The notes under the pieces were generated by a model that saw only the letters and a list, made by a program, of their open reading frames with translations, was not told where the DNA came from and made no database searches. A DNA stretch of 64,000 nt from JBCBGF01 sp038526915. Lineage in GTDB: Bacteria > Pseudomonadota > Alphaproteobacteria > Rhodobacterales > Rhodobacteraceae. Below, piece after piece: positions 7,223-15,829 of the stretch. A program made the translations under genes and the position numbers. Each line of letters starts with the position of its first letter. Positions within the stretch are counted from its first letter, which is position 1. The DNA is taken from the NCBI GenBank assembly GCA_038526915.1, contig JBCBGF010000003.1, forward strand, positions 186,001 to 250,000, in the 5' to 3' direction.

Positions 7223-9282
7223 TGGACGATGCGCTCGGGATCGTTCTGAGTGTCGCTTTCATTGTTTTTTTCCTGTTTGCGGTGGTCGCAGCCGGTTCTG
7301 TGATTGCATTTGCAGCCGTGCCGGGTGCGATTGGCTACGCGATCTATTGGAACCGGGTGAAGTCTCCGGCCGGACAAGAGCGTCGTGAGAAGGAACGCAC
7401 TTGGGAACTGTATCGCAGCGTGAAAGCTCGCTTTACCGCCGTCAATATCCCAGCGTTCATCCAAGCTCGGCTGATCGACACCGACGATGAGTACAACAAT
7501 GGTGTTCTCTACCGCATCGCCAAAGACACGGTGGCGTTTGAGGGGCTCGAAAACTACCCGCCTGAACCGCCGAGCCTTTGCAACTCGGTTGAGGGCGGCA
7601 GATACCGAGATTTCCTAAACCGCATTTCGCCGGACAGTTTCGAAGCGCGTCTGGAGCACATCTGTGCTCTCGCGAACCTGTGTGCTGGAAAACCAACCAA
7701 TGACTTGGTGGCGACCGTGCTTTTGCACGCGGTATCGCAGGAGTACGATGAAGACTATCTGCCGAAGCTGCGATCCAAAATAGACCAAAATTTCGTTGAG
7801 CTCGGATCGGTCACGCCGCAGCAGTATCAAGGTGATCGAATCATCTTCGACTACTTCAAGGGTACACCGCTGAGGCTCATGGAAGAGGTGTACCACGATG
7901 ACAGTGTCAAGATACCGGATCACCTGCGCAACCAACACCACATGATCATTGGCGGTACTGGCCACGGCAAGACCCAGTGCCTCCAGGAAATGATCCTCAA
8001 AGACCTGGAAGACGAGGACGCCTGTGTGGTGGTCATCGACAGCCAGGAGGGTATGCTCGAACGTTTGCTGCACGTCGTTTCTTGGGAGCGAGTTATGTAT
8101 CTCGACGCGGGCAACATCACGAAGCCGTTGGCTCTCAGCGCCTTCTCAATCGGTTCGACCACGCGACCTGAAGACGAACCCAGGGTGCGGATGGCGACAG
8201 CGCTCTATGAGCATATGTTCGCCTCCCGCGAGACGAAGTTCACCACCAAGCAGCAAACACTCTATCGCTTTCTGTCGCGCTTCCTCTTCGTCATCCCTGC
8301 TGCGAACTTCGACACTGCGCTCGACATCCTTGAGAACGGATATGAGCTCTACGACCAGTATGTGTCGCAGCTCACCGAGACTGAACAGTCTTTCATTAGG
8401 GGCAACCTCGACAACCCGAAGACTAAAGGTGCGAGCCAGGGATATCGCCAAACGCGACAGGAGGTGGCGCAGCGTCTCTACACCTTGCTCGAGAGTGCCA
8501 CGATCCGGCGCATGTTCAACGCGCCGAAGAACAAGGCGAACATCCCACAGGCGATCCGCGACGACCAGATCATCTTGATTAATACCGCTCAGCAAACCCT
8601 TGGTCTTGAAGGCGCAACGCTTTTTGGTCGGTACTGCATCGCTCAGATCGCTATGGAAGTCTTGGCTCGGCCGGAGACGACCAAGCGCGTGTATTTCTAC
8701 ATCGACGAGGCGCAGGAGTACCTCAGTGGTGACCCGATTATCCAACGTCTCTTCGAGCAGGGTCGCAAGCGGGGCCTGTGCATGATTTGTGCATTTCATC
8801 GCCTCGGCCAGATTGGTGATGATCTCACCGATATGATGCGCTCGCTCACGTCGATCAAATTCGCCGGAGGGATTAGCAACAGCGACGCCACCAAGCTCGC
8901 CAAGGAAATGAGAACCGATGCTGACACCATCACCGGCCAACCACAGCTTTCGTTTTGGGCGTGGTTCAAGGGAGGCGAGGCAGGCGTCTACCGGGTCACC
9001 CCACGCGCCCTAGAGGATCGCATCGCAGGCGAACCTGATGACAGTGCGACCCTCAAGGAAATGATGGTTGCTGAGTATCACTACGAGCCTGAAGCCGATA
9101 GATCCAGCGGCAGCAAAACAGCCGGGGCTTCCGAAGCCGAGATCAATGGTGAGCCCGAGGCGGACGAATTTGAGAGTTACTACGCTGACGACTGGGATGG
9201 GCCTCGATCAAACCCAGGCGAGCAACCGAGCGAAAAGCCCGACGAGGAGATCGATCCGGACGCGCCCCAAAAGCTCGACTGA
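7222..9282 (+). CDS. Membrane-anchored conjugation-type ATPase (TraG/VirD4-like)
   Basis: 686 residues. Two N-terminal membrane segments (about residues 5-45) are followed by a linker domain. Walker A GGTGHGKTQ is at about residues 243-251, and Walker B YFYIDEAQEYL at about 490-500. The SAFSIG region and the QGRKRGL arginine-rich motif resemble coupling proteins and HerA-type helicases. The last 80 residues are acidic and low in complexity, like the recruitment tails of some coupling proteins. One-base overlap with the preceding gene. I infer a DNA motor at the membrane for conjugative transfer, but no relaxase or mating-pore genes are seen nearby. Confidence 0.78.
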   Translation: MDDALGIVLSVAFIVFFLFAVVAAGSVIAFAAVPGAIGYAIYWNRVKSPAGQERREKERTWELYRSVKARFTAVNIPAFIQARLIDTDDEYNNGVLYRIAKDTVAFEGLENYPPEPPSLCNSVEGGRYRDFLNRISPDSFEARLEHICALANLCAGKPTNDLVATVLLHAVSQEYDEDYLPKLRSKIDQNFVELGSVTPQQYQGDRIIFDYFKGTPLRLMEEVYHDDSVKIPDHLRNQHHMIIGGTGHGKTQCLQEMILKDLEDEDACVVVIDSQEGMLERLLHVVSWERVMYLDAGNITKPLALSAFSIGSTTRPEDEPRVRMATALYEHMFASRETKFTTKQQTLYRFLSRFLFVIPAANFDTALDILENGYELYDQYVSQLTETEQSFIRGNLDNPKTKGASQGYRQTRQEVAQRLYTLLESATIRRMFNAPKNKANIPQAIRDDQIILINTAQQTLGLEGATLFGRYCIAQIAMEVLARPETTKRVYFYIDEAQEYLSGDPIIQRLFEQGRKRGLCMICAFHRLGQIGDDLTDMMRSLTSIKFAGGISNSDATKLAKEMRTDADTITGQPQLSFWAWFKGGEAGVYRVTPRALEDRIAGEPDDSATLKEMMVAEYHYEPEADRSSGSKTAGASEAEINGEPEADEFESYYADDWDGPRSNPGEQPSEKPDEEIDPDAPQKLD

Positions 9283-9337
9283 AAAACTTGCTATACTGCA
9301 TAGGTGCTCACTAGAACCATCTGTAGTTATTGCGCTT

Positions 9338-10330
9338 ATGCTGACCTTTGACGCGGCGAGGCACTCGCGCCAAGACGAAGGTATGCGCAAACCCCGGTTT
9401 AAACGTGTATCCCCCAAGTCGGCCCTGCAACTCCGCGAGAGCGGCTACCAAGTTCTCGAGTTGTTGCATCAGTTCAAGGCGCTTCGTGCGCATCACATCG
9501 CGATGCACCTGCCGCATCGGCATGAGCGAGGGTTGTCCCACTCACTACGCAACCTGTTCGATCACGGACTGATCGACAAAGTCGATGAGCTGCGCCGGTT
9601 CAATGCGCTCTACCAGCACGACACCTACACCTTGTCGGGGAAGGGGAGGGCGGCGCTGGCTGGGCGCGATCTACCACCCTGCTTCGTCCCAAAAGCGGGT
9701 GAACTCGGGTTCCGGTTAAATCACGAGTGGGATCATTCGATGATGATTATCGACCTTATATCCAACCTCGTCGCCGGTACGCGCGATACCGGTATCCGGG
9801 CGATTTCGGCCGAGGAAATTGCGAAACACGCAACGGTGGCGACGCCCTTCATCTTCCCGCGGCGGTCCCACTACACCGACAAGAAGACCCGCTAGGTTGT
9901 ACCGTACAACGTCGTGCCAGACGGGGTCATTGGTTTTGAGTATCCTGGCGGCAAGCGCGCCTTCTTTGCCATTGAAGCCGAACACAACAAGGCCAACAGT
10001 CGGGCAGACGACGATGATCCAACGTCTTCCCAGACGTCTACCCGCAAGAAATTCAAGCAGTACCGCGACGTTGACTGGCGCCGTGTTTACGCTCATCTTG
10101 GCATTGGAAATATGCGGGTGCTCGTGGTAGCGCCTACCCCTACCCAAATTGAGAACAAGTTCCGGGTGGGGCGGAGCGTAGTAAAAGAAAGTCACCTTTT
10201 CTTGGGGCATTGGCTACCGATTGTTCGCGGCGACGACGTGCCGATCCTACCGCAAATCTTCGATGCGCCGTGGCTGCGCATTGGCCTGCCACCGGAGCAC
10301 ATCAATGCATCTACTCTTAGAGCTGGTTAG
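9338..10330 (+). pseudogene. Replication-relaxation family protein split by an in-frame TAG
   Basis: The first part (9338-9895) starts with a winged-helix domain (SGYQVLELLHQFKALRAHHI, then DHGLIDKVDELRR), as in replication-relaxation proteins of plasmids and conjugative elements. The frame stops at TAG 9893-9895 and then continues, in the same frame, to TAG 10328-10330. The second part (VVPDGVIGFE, then FFAIEAEHNKAN) is the conserved beta-strand core of the family, with the acidic residue expected of its nuclease-like fold. One base change would restore about 330 residues. ATG 9338 or 9383 could start; 9383 has GAAGG close by. It could be inactivated, read through, or a sequencing error. Confidence 0.7.
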
Positions 10331-10442
10331 AAACCCGCATCGCCTGATCCTGCCGACTTCCTGTCAGCACAAGCACAAACGCTTCACCAATCAGTATGAC
10401 TACGAGTGTATCGCCTGTGGGAAGCGCTTCGATACCGCATGA
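10305..10442 (+). CDS. Small zinc-ribbon protein
   Basis: 45 residues from ATG 10305, with GGAG 8 nt upstream. Cys and His residues (SCQHKH, then YECIACGKRF) form a plausible one-zinc ribbon. It overlaps the end of the split replication gene in another frame and precedes the primase-like gene, so it would be co-expressed with the replication module. Short length and lack of a known family limit certainty. Confidence 0.45.
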   Translation: MHLLLELVRNPHRLILPTSCQHKHKRFTNQYDYECIACGKRFDTA

Positions 10443-10481
10443 TACAATGAACTACGGATGTCCTTCAGAAAGGAGACCGTG

Positions 10482-11015
10482 GTGTCTACATTCATCGACT
10501 TTGACGAGGTCAAGGCGGCGAACCCTATCGCCGAAGTGGCCCAGCGACTTGGGTTGAAACTCAAAAAAGCAGGCAGTGCTCTGCGCGGCCCATGCCCATC
10601 CGGAGAGGGCGGCGAACGCTCCTTGGTGATCACGCCCGCCAAAGAGGTCTGGTACTCGTTTGGCCTGAATCGCGGCGGCGACGTTCTTGCGCTGGTGCAA
10701 CTGATAAGCGATTGCTCGGTGAAAGAGGCGGCACAGTTCCTCTCGGGCAATGTTCCACTGGAGAATGCTGAGAAGTGTTCACCAGAGAGGGGAGGCGAAC
10801 GTGGCTTCGCCCCCCTCGATTATCTTGAGTCGGATCACCCTGCGGTCGAAGCCTTGGGGATAGAAGCTGAGGACGCAGAAGCCTTGGGTTTGGGCTACGC
10901 TCCTCGCGGTATCATGCGCGGGACGATAGCTGTTCCGATCCGTCGTGCCGATGGAGCGCTAGTTGGTTACATCGGCATTACGGAAGCGAAACTGCCGCCG
11001 AAATGGGAATTCTAA
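10482..11015 (+). CDS. DnaG-type primase N-terminal-like protein with degenerate zinc site
   Basis: About 177 residues. AAAGGAG at 10469-10475 points to GTG 10479 or 10482 rather than the upstream ATG at 10458. The start (IDFDEVKAANPIAEVAQRLGL) and the later RGGDVLALVQ are the flanks of the CHC2 zinc-binding domain. Only one of the expected metal ligands is left (in GPCPSG), and the usual FxC-x2-C segment reads YSFGLNRGG. After about residue 100 the protein resembles the start of a primase core (EALGLGYAPRGIMRG), but it ends before any catalytic TOPRIM motif. It may be a non-catalytic replication accessory protein or a truncated primase. A terminator follows. Confidence 0.65.
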   Translation: MSTFIDFDEVKAANPIAEVAQRLGLKLKKAGSALRGPCPSGEGGERSLVITPAKEVWYSFGLNRGGDVLALVQLISDCSVKEAAQFLSGNVPLENAEKCSPERGGERGFAPLDYLESDHPAVEALGIEAEDAEALGLGYAPRGIMRGTIAVPIRRADGALVGYIGITEAKLPPKWEF

Positions 11016-11036
11016 CGAAGAAACACTGCAATGAAC

Positions 11037-11064
11037 AAACTGGCCCGACAGGGCCAGTTTCTTT
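11037..11064 (+). terminator. Rho-independent terminator after primase-like gene
   Basis: AAACTGGCCC, a GACA loop, then GGGCCAGTTT and further T residues: ten perfect pairs with a U-rich tail. It closes the ATPase/replication operon. Confidence 0.85.
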
Positions 11065-11162
11065 AGCTAGGTCGATATGATCGCCATGGTCGATATGATT
11101 TTATTGTAATTAAATCAATAATTTAGTACGTTTTCCTAGCGATTACCGAGAAGGAAGTTCAG

Positions 11163-11351
11163 ATGACTAAGTCCAGCAAGTCGAAGCCCAAACACTCAAT
11201 CGGCAGGGATGTAAAGCTTATCGGAACGGGTGTGGCAAAAGAGCTAGTCCTAGTAGGGCTTTACGGCATCCAAGAGCTCACTGGTGCAGACCTTCACTAC
11301 AAGCCACGCAAAGGAAAGCAGCCTTGGGAAAAACGGTGGGGCGAAAGGTAG
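11163..11351 (+). CDS. Small basic hypothetical protein
   Basis: 62 residues, with a good ribosome site (GAAGGAAG ending about 6 nt before the ATG). The N-terminus is Lys/Ser-rich, the middle is hydrophobic (LIGTGVAKELVLVGLYGI), and the end is basic and aromatic. The central segment could insert in a membrane. No family is recognised. It stands alone between the terminator and the Mom-like fusion gene. Confidence 0.5.
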   Translation: MTKSSKSKPKHSIGRDVKLIGTGVAKELVLVGLYGIQELTGADLHYKPRKGKQPWEKRWGER

Positions 11352-11427
11352 CCTGGAATTCTCAGATCCACACAATAAACTCCCCGATAATGAAATGAAC
11401 TCAGACTGATGCGACCCATCGCCAGCT

Positions 11428-12894
11428 ATGAAAAAAGACGCACAACAAACCGAAGCGGTACGTGCCCTATGGGCAAAGCGTCGATCTCTGGCCGCATCCG
11501 ACGCACTTCTTGGTCGTTCTTTTCTGGATTTGTACAAGGATGACTTGGCGGCCATATCTTTGAGCGCCGGTGCTCCGATGGGTTATATAGAAAGGCAATT
11601 CCTACTTCATTGCCCGAACTATACGCTCGATGAACTCAATGGTGGAGCACTTCTAAGTTCGGGGTCTCGTTTTTCACTTTTGATGCTGAGACGGGCCATT
11701 GATTACCGCCTAGCGCAGGAACCGTACGAGGAAAAAATCTCGCTCTCGAAGGAAGAAAAAATGGAAGAGCGCGATCTCTTTAAGACTGATGCAATTCGAG
11801 TTGCTCCTGTGCACTGGGATCAGGCTCGAATAATTGAAGATCAGCTTCACTATATGCAAAATTACAGGTCAACGGCGAAACGGCGTCTTGGTTTATTTTA
11901 TAAGTGGGATACATGGCCATTTTGCTATACGTCCGTGGCGGTATGCGATCGTGAGTACCAACACAAAGCGGTCTGCAAAGCGCTAGGCGTTGAGATCAGC
12001 CCACGAAGCATTGCAATCCTGTCCAGGATATATGCATCGTCTTTGGCGCCTCGGAACAGTATATCTTTCCTAGTATCAAAAACAATGAGAATTCTTCAGG
12101 AAGAGGGGTTCTTAATATACGTCACTGCATCAAATCCATTTCTAGGTTTTTCGGCAACTTCAATTGCAGCTTGTAATTTTGTTCCTTTTGCCTCTTCACC
12201 TGTTGCATATAGGTATGATAAGATTGGCTCATATACAACACGGCGCAATTCCTCAGACGCAACCGAAGCCAAATGGTCTGCGCCAGGAAATTTTTTGTTT
12301 ATGAAGTCATTGGCGAAACCTTTTGCAGAGCAAGTCCGAACACTAGGCGATATTGTGAGTGTTGAAAAAGACAGCCATGATAGCGTTGATGGTGAGTTTC
12401 CAATTGATCCGAACGACTTTCAAAGAACGCTGCTTGATTTGCGTGTTTCATTGGAGGGTATTTGGGATGAAAATACTAGATATCACAAAACAAACTATGA
12501 TCCTGTGAGCGATCCAATTTCCAAGGGTCAGTGTGGAGTCACCTCCGCTTACTTGGCCAGATTGCTAAAACGAGAAGGTCAAGAAGTGTTGTTTTGTGAA
12601 GGCGATGTGCATTTTCCCGATCAGGCTCCGATTTTGCAGCACTGCTGGTTGAGGCTCGTAACGCCGGGTGGAAGAAAAAGTGACGACATAGTGATCGATA
12701 TCACAGCTGACCAAAGCGGATATCATGAAAAGGTTATTTGCGAGACCCAGAATAGCCTCGTTGAAATGGGCATAAGATACGAAGAACAGTACTGCGTGGG
12801 CCATTCAGAGGTTGGTGTTGAGCATGTTAAGAATAGATTGAAAATTCTGCAGAATGCGATAAAGAAGAAACATAAAGACAGGTTCTTGAATTGA
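11428..12894 (+). CDS. Fusion of a Mom/GNAT-like domain and a papain-fold (YunG-like) domain
   Basis: 488 residues. The middle (about 130-275) has the pattern of Mom-type GNAT proteins: ILSRIYASSLAPRNSIS, then a strand-turn (YVTASNPFLGFSATSI) and ACNFVPF, where Mom proteins show an SYADP-GHTGTIYKA-like section. The C-terminal part has a Cys-His-Asp set: Cys369 in KGQCGVTSAYLARLL, His405 in QHCWLRL, and Asp424 in VIDITADQ. This resembles YunG/transglutaminase-like papain folds. I know of no described protein with this pairing. Mom enzymes modify DNA bases; whether this domain acts on DNA or protein is unknown. TTGA overlap couples it to the next gene. The coding region is clearly AT-richer than the chromosome. 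Confidence 0.55.
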   Translation: MKKDAQQTEAVRALWAKRRSLAASDALLGRSFLDLYKDDLAAISLSAGAPMGYIERQFLLHCPNYTLDELNGGALLSSGSRFSLLMLRRAIDYRLAQEPYEEKISLSKEEKMEERDLFKTDAIRVAPVHWDQARIIEDQLHYMQNYRSTAKRRLGLFYKWDTWPFCYTSVAVCDREYQHKAVCKALGVEISPRSIAILSRIYASSLAPRNSISFLVSKTMRILQEEGFLIYVTASNPFLGFSATSIAACNFVPFASSPVAYRYDKIGSYTTRRNSSDATEAKWSAPGNFLFMKSLAKPFAEQVRTLGDIVSVEKDSHDSVDGEFPIDPNDFQRTLLDLRVSLEGIWDENTRYHKTNYDPVSDPISKGQCGVTSAYLARLLKREGQEVLFCEGDVHFPDQAPILQHCWLRLVTPGGRKSDDIVIDITADQSGYHEKVICETQNSLVEMGIRYEEQYCVGHSEVGVEHVKNRLKILQNAIKKKHKDRFLN

Positions 12895-13913
12895 GTAAAA
12901 ATATTGATTTTCTGGCTCTGCTGTCGTCAGATCGTCGGCCGAAGTACCTTGAAGACATTTATGCCTGTCTAGCACTCCCCAAGGGTGCCTCTTACCGATT
13001 TCGCTATGATGCAAGCTACCTTCCCCCGGCTGTGAAGGAGGCAGTAAAGGACGAATATGTTGGACCGATAAGCGCCTTGGTCTGTTTCCGCGGCAACTTC
13101 GTTAAGAATGGTGAGGCGATCGTTCCAGTTCGTTGGGTACAGATTACCCGGGTGAAGCGAGTGCTGGACTTCTATGTATTCTATTTTGAGTTAGGCGATT
13201 TTCCTAAGTTCAATTCACAGTTTTCTGACGGGTCAGGGACAGCTCTAACTGCGTGTTCAAAAGACTACCTATCGCAGATCCCTCAGGGCTTGAGGCAATT
13301 GCCAGTCGTCGCTGCACGAATGGGGTACGTTTCGACTAATACGGATTACGGTTCGGAAACGTGGCTCCGAATTGTTAGAACTTTGTCCATGCATAGCGCT
13401 TTTTCGGGACTGCATTTTGTTAGACTGTCGGGTGAAGATAAGTTAACTCTGGTGCGGGACAAAGGCCAAACGAGGTTTCGCATAGATGCAGGAAGCTACG
13501 TCAGTATCGATGTTGAATTCTATTCTGAAGAGTTTAACGACGATGAGATGTTAGAACTGTCCGGAGATGAAACTATAATTCGATTTGCTAATGGCAGGTC
13601 GCATCGTTTGGGGTCTCGGTACGATTTGCTCCCGATCTTGGTTGAGGCAAAGCATGTTGAGGCTCAGACAGATGTTGATGTCTTCTTTCGGCTATCAAAG
13701 AAGCGAGAGAATGTGGAATTTGAGTTTTCAGTCCCGCTGCGAGTGCGCAGGCCCTTCAAACAGTTTTTTGTGCGGATGATTGTTCCGACTGCCGGTGGAC
13801 TGATGCTGGCTTCTCGAAGCTTCTTTGGTGGAGATGCTGATCCAATCTTGGTCGGCGCTGTGATTGTTGTTGGCGCTCTGCTCATAGGGGCCGGCGTAGC
13901 AAGCAGAAGGTAA
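12891..13913 (+). CDS. Hypothetical protein with C-terminal membrane anchor, partner of the Mom-like fusion
   Basis: 340 residues, starting at TTG 12891 inside a TTGA overlap with the upstream stop, so translation is coupled. The bulk is soluble and rich in beta strands and aromatic residues. The last 45 residues hold one or two hydrophobic segments (PTAGGLMLASRSFF and ILVGAVIVVGALLIGAGVA), ending in Arg-Arg. A large cytoplasmic domain tethered at its C-terminus is likely. No family is recognised. With its partner it forms a compact two-gene cargo unit flanked by replication genes and a recombinase. Confidence 0.6.
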   Translation: MSKNIDFLALLSSDRRPKYLEDIYACLALPKGASYRFRYDASYLPPAVKEAVKDEYVGPISALVCFRGNFVKNGEAIVPVRWVQITRVKRVLDFYVFYFELGDFPKFNSQFSDGSGTALTACSKDYLSQIPQGLRQLPVVAARMGYVSTNTDYGSETWLRIVRTLSMHSAFSGLHFVRLSGEDKLTLVRDKGQTRFRIDAGSYVSIDVEFYSEEFNDDEMLELSGDETIIRFANGRSHRLGSRYDLLPILVEAKHVEAQTDVDVFFRLSKKRENVEFEFSVPLRVRRPFKQFFVRMIVPTAGGLMLASRSFFGGDADPILVGAVIVVGALLIGAGVASRR

Positions 13914-13992
13914 CTCAGCGTTGCTGCGTTTGGCTTTGCAACTGGACATGACCGCTTCTGTATAGAACCGGCCATGTTACACTTGGGGGTGT

Positions 13993-14625
13993 ATGGGAAA
14001 CCAACGCCCAAGCCGCCCGTTGGCCCAGTCCACCAACAACAGTTTTCGGCCAAGTTTTGATGCTGGTGCGCCTGTTGACGCCCACGCGCGGCCGAAGGTG
14101 GACTACCTCACCGAGAACGAAGTGATGAAACTCGTCGCTGGAGCCAAGGCGTCGCGCAACCCAGAGCGCGACCAGCTCCTCATCTTTATGCTGTTCCGTC
14201 ACGGGTACCGTGAAAGCGAAGCAATCATGGCTCGCCGCGATTGCGTTGATCTGGAGAAGGCCGTGATCTGGGTCGAGCGCCTGAAGCGCGGCATGAGCCG
14301 CTACCACCCATTGGCGGGCGACGAGCTACGCAGGTTACGGAAGTACCTTCGATCCCGCAGTGACGACTTACCCTGGCTCTTTGTGTCGGAGCGTTGTCAG
14401 CCTCTTTCACCTCGGTCGGTTCGTCGGATCGTGGCTGAGGCCGCTCGGACGGCCAAGCTGAGGCACGTGCATCCGCACATGCTGCGGCACTCGTGCGGTT
14501 TCCACCTTCGAGAGCGCGGTCACGACATCCGCATGATCCAGGAGTACCTCGGGCACGCATCAATCACGAGTACCCAGCTGTACACACGACTGTCAGCGAA
14601 AGCGTTTGATGGCTTGTGGCGATAA
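13993..14625 (+). CDS. Short tyrosine recombinase, FimB/FimE size class
   Basis: 210 residues, about half the length of phage integrases, because the N-terminal core-binding domain is missing, as in FimB/FimE. All catalytic positions are readable: Arg73 (HGYRESE), Lys98 (ERLKRG), His162 and Arg165 (HMLRHS), His188 (YLGHAS) and Tyr197 (TQLYTRL). Such proteins invert short promoter segments or resolve small elements. I found no pair of inverted sites flanking a promoter in the neighbourhood. It may serve the whole element or be cargo. The following kinase gene is convergent. Confidence 0.85.
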   Translation: MGNQRPSRPLAQSTNNSFRPSFDAGAPVDAHARPKVDYLTENEVMKLVAGAKASRNPERDQLLIFMLFRHGYRESEAIMARRDCVDLEKAVIWVERLKRGMSRYHPLAGDELRRLRKYLRSRSDDLPWLFVSERCQPLSPRSVRRIVAEAARTAKLRHVHPHMLRHSCGFHLRERGHDIRMIQEYLGHASITSTQLYTRLSAKAFDGLWR

Positions 14626-14755
14626 AGGCGGAGAGCAGTCATCCTTTGAGTGAGCGAATAGGTTAGAAGTAGGGAACGAAGCGGGCGTGCAAACTTTGAA
14701 CGTTTTGGCTACGAATTACAGGATCAGGTTGACGAATAGATGAAGACATCTCGCA

Positions 14756-15829
14756 CTACCCCGACTGCACTAAGGCAGGAAACGCTCGACTTCTTGGGGC
14801 TCCGGGAGAAAGAGAAAACGCCACGCGTTTTCCTACCTGAGGTCTATTTGGCCCATAGACGCTGTCAGTTGGAAGCATGGTTTCTCCACCTTCGTCATTC
14901 CAAATGAACGAAACTGCAGCATTGTGTCGGTGGTGAATTCTCCCGTGTATTCTTGGGCTGGAAAAGACGCAAAGTTGAGAAATCTCATCAATTAGTTCCA
15001 GAGCCGTTGGACGAGCGTTGGGGTCTTGGGAAAGGCACATCTCAACAATTCTCTGCAGTTCTTCCGCGACAGGTCTAAACTGAGGATCACTGGTCATGAA
15101 GCCCGGCCAGCCTTTGCGCTCCCCATTTCCAATGGCTAAGACCGCTTCCATCCCAACTCCGAAAGGATAGGTGCCCGTTAGAGCGAGAAACATCATACAC
15201 CCCAGAGACCAGACGTCAGCTGGAGACCCAATCGGTTGCCCCAGTCTTCTGAACATCATCTCTGGAGCCATAAATGGGATTGCCCCCTTAACAGTTCCTG
15301 AGGTCGATCTAGTGATGTCTGGGTTATTGTCTATCTCTTCATCCAAGATTTCCTGAGCCAGGGTAGCAATGCCAAAGTCAGTAATCTTTACCTTATCTAG
15401 CGAGAAACCACCAGAGATCATAATATTGGACGGTTTAAGGTCTCTGTGAACAACCCCAGCATGATGTGACGCAGCAATTCCCTTGGTCAGCCTCCCGAAC
15501 AAGATAGCAGCAAAAGGAGGATCAATGTAGCTTGCAAAGTCGAGTAGGGCGACATCAAGCGTTTCGCCATTCACATACTCCTCAACCAAAAATGGCCTTT
15601 CGCCTTCTTCGAAATAGTCCAGAGTTTTGGCAATTCCGTGGTTGTTCACTTTCGCCGCTATTATGGCGCTCTGCTTGAAACGACGATGGGTTTGCCCATC
15701 CAGCGGCGTTTTAACCACTACTTCTCTCTCGACAACGCCATCAATTGCTCTAAAGACCTCCTGCATACCACCTTGGCCTATCTTTTCTTGAATCTGATAC
15801 CGGTTAGAAAGCGTATCACCAACATTCAT
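14756..15829 (-). CDS. Hanks-type Ser/Thr protein kinase
   Basis: 357 residues. The kinase domain spans about 10-290: glycine loop IGQGGMQEVF, Lys in VVVKTP, HRDLKPSNI catalytic loop, DFGIA, activation segment ending GAIPFMAPE, and DVWSLGCM. A roughly 65-residue tail without a membrane segment follows (basic, Ser/Pro-rich end), so it is cytoplasmic. All catalytic residues are present. It starts in a TAATG overlap with the upstream kinase gene and belongs to the PP2C-kinase-kinase operon. The substrate is unknown; the neighbouring phosphatase is the natural antagonist. Confidence 0.9.
   Translation of the reverse strand: MNVGDTLSNRYQIQEKIGQGGMQEVFRAIDGVVEREVVVKTPLDGQTHRRFKQSAIIAAKVNNHGIAKTLDYFEEGERPFLVEEYVNGETLDVALLDFASYIDPPFAAILFGRLTKGIAASHHAGVVHRDLKPSNIMISGGFSLDKVKITDFGIATLAQEILDEEIDNNPDITRSTSGTVKGAIPFMAPEMMFRRLGQPIGSPADVWSLGCMMFLALTGTYPFGVGMEAVLAIGNGERKGWPGFMTSDPQFRPVAEELQRIVEMCLSQDPNARPTALELIDEISQLCVFSSPRIHGRIHHRHNAAVSFIWNDEGGETMLPTDSVYGPNRPQVGKRVAFSLSPGAPRSRAFPALVQSG

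Noticed and set aside
13900..14000. Invertible promoter controlled by the FimB-type recombinase
   Set aside because: No matching inverted sites around a promoter were found near the recombinase gene.
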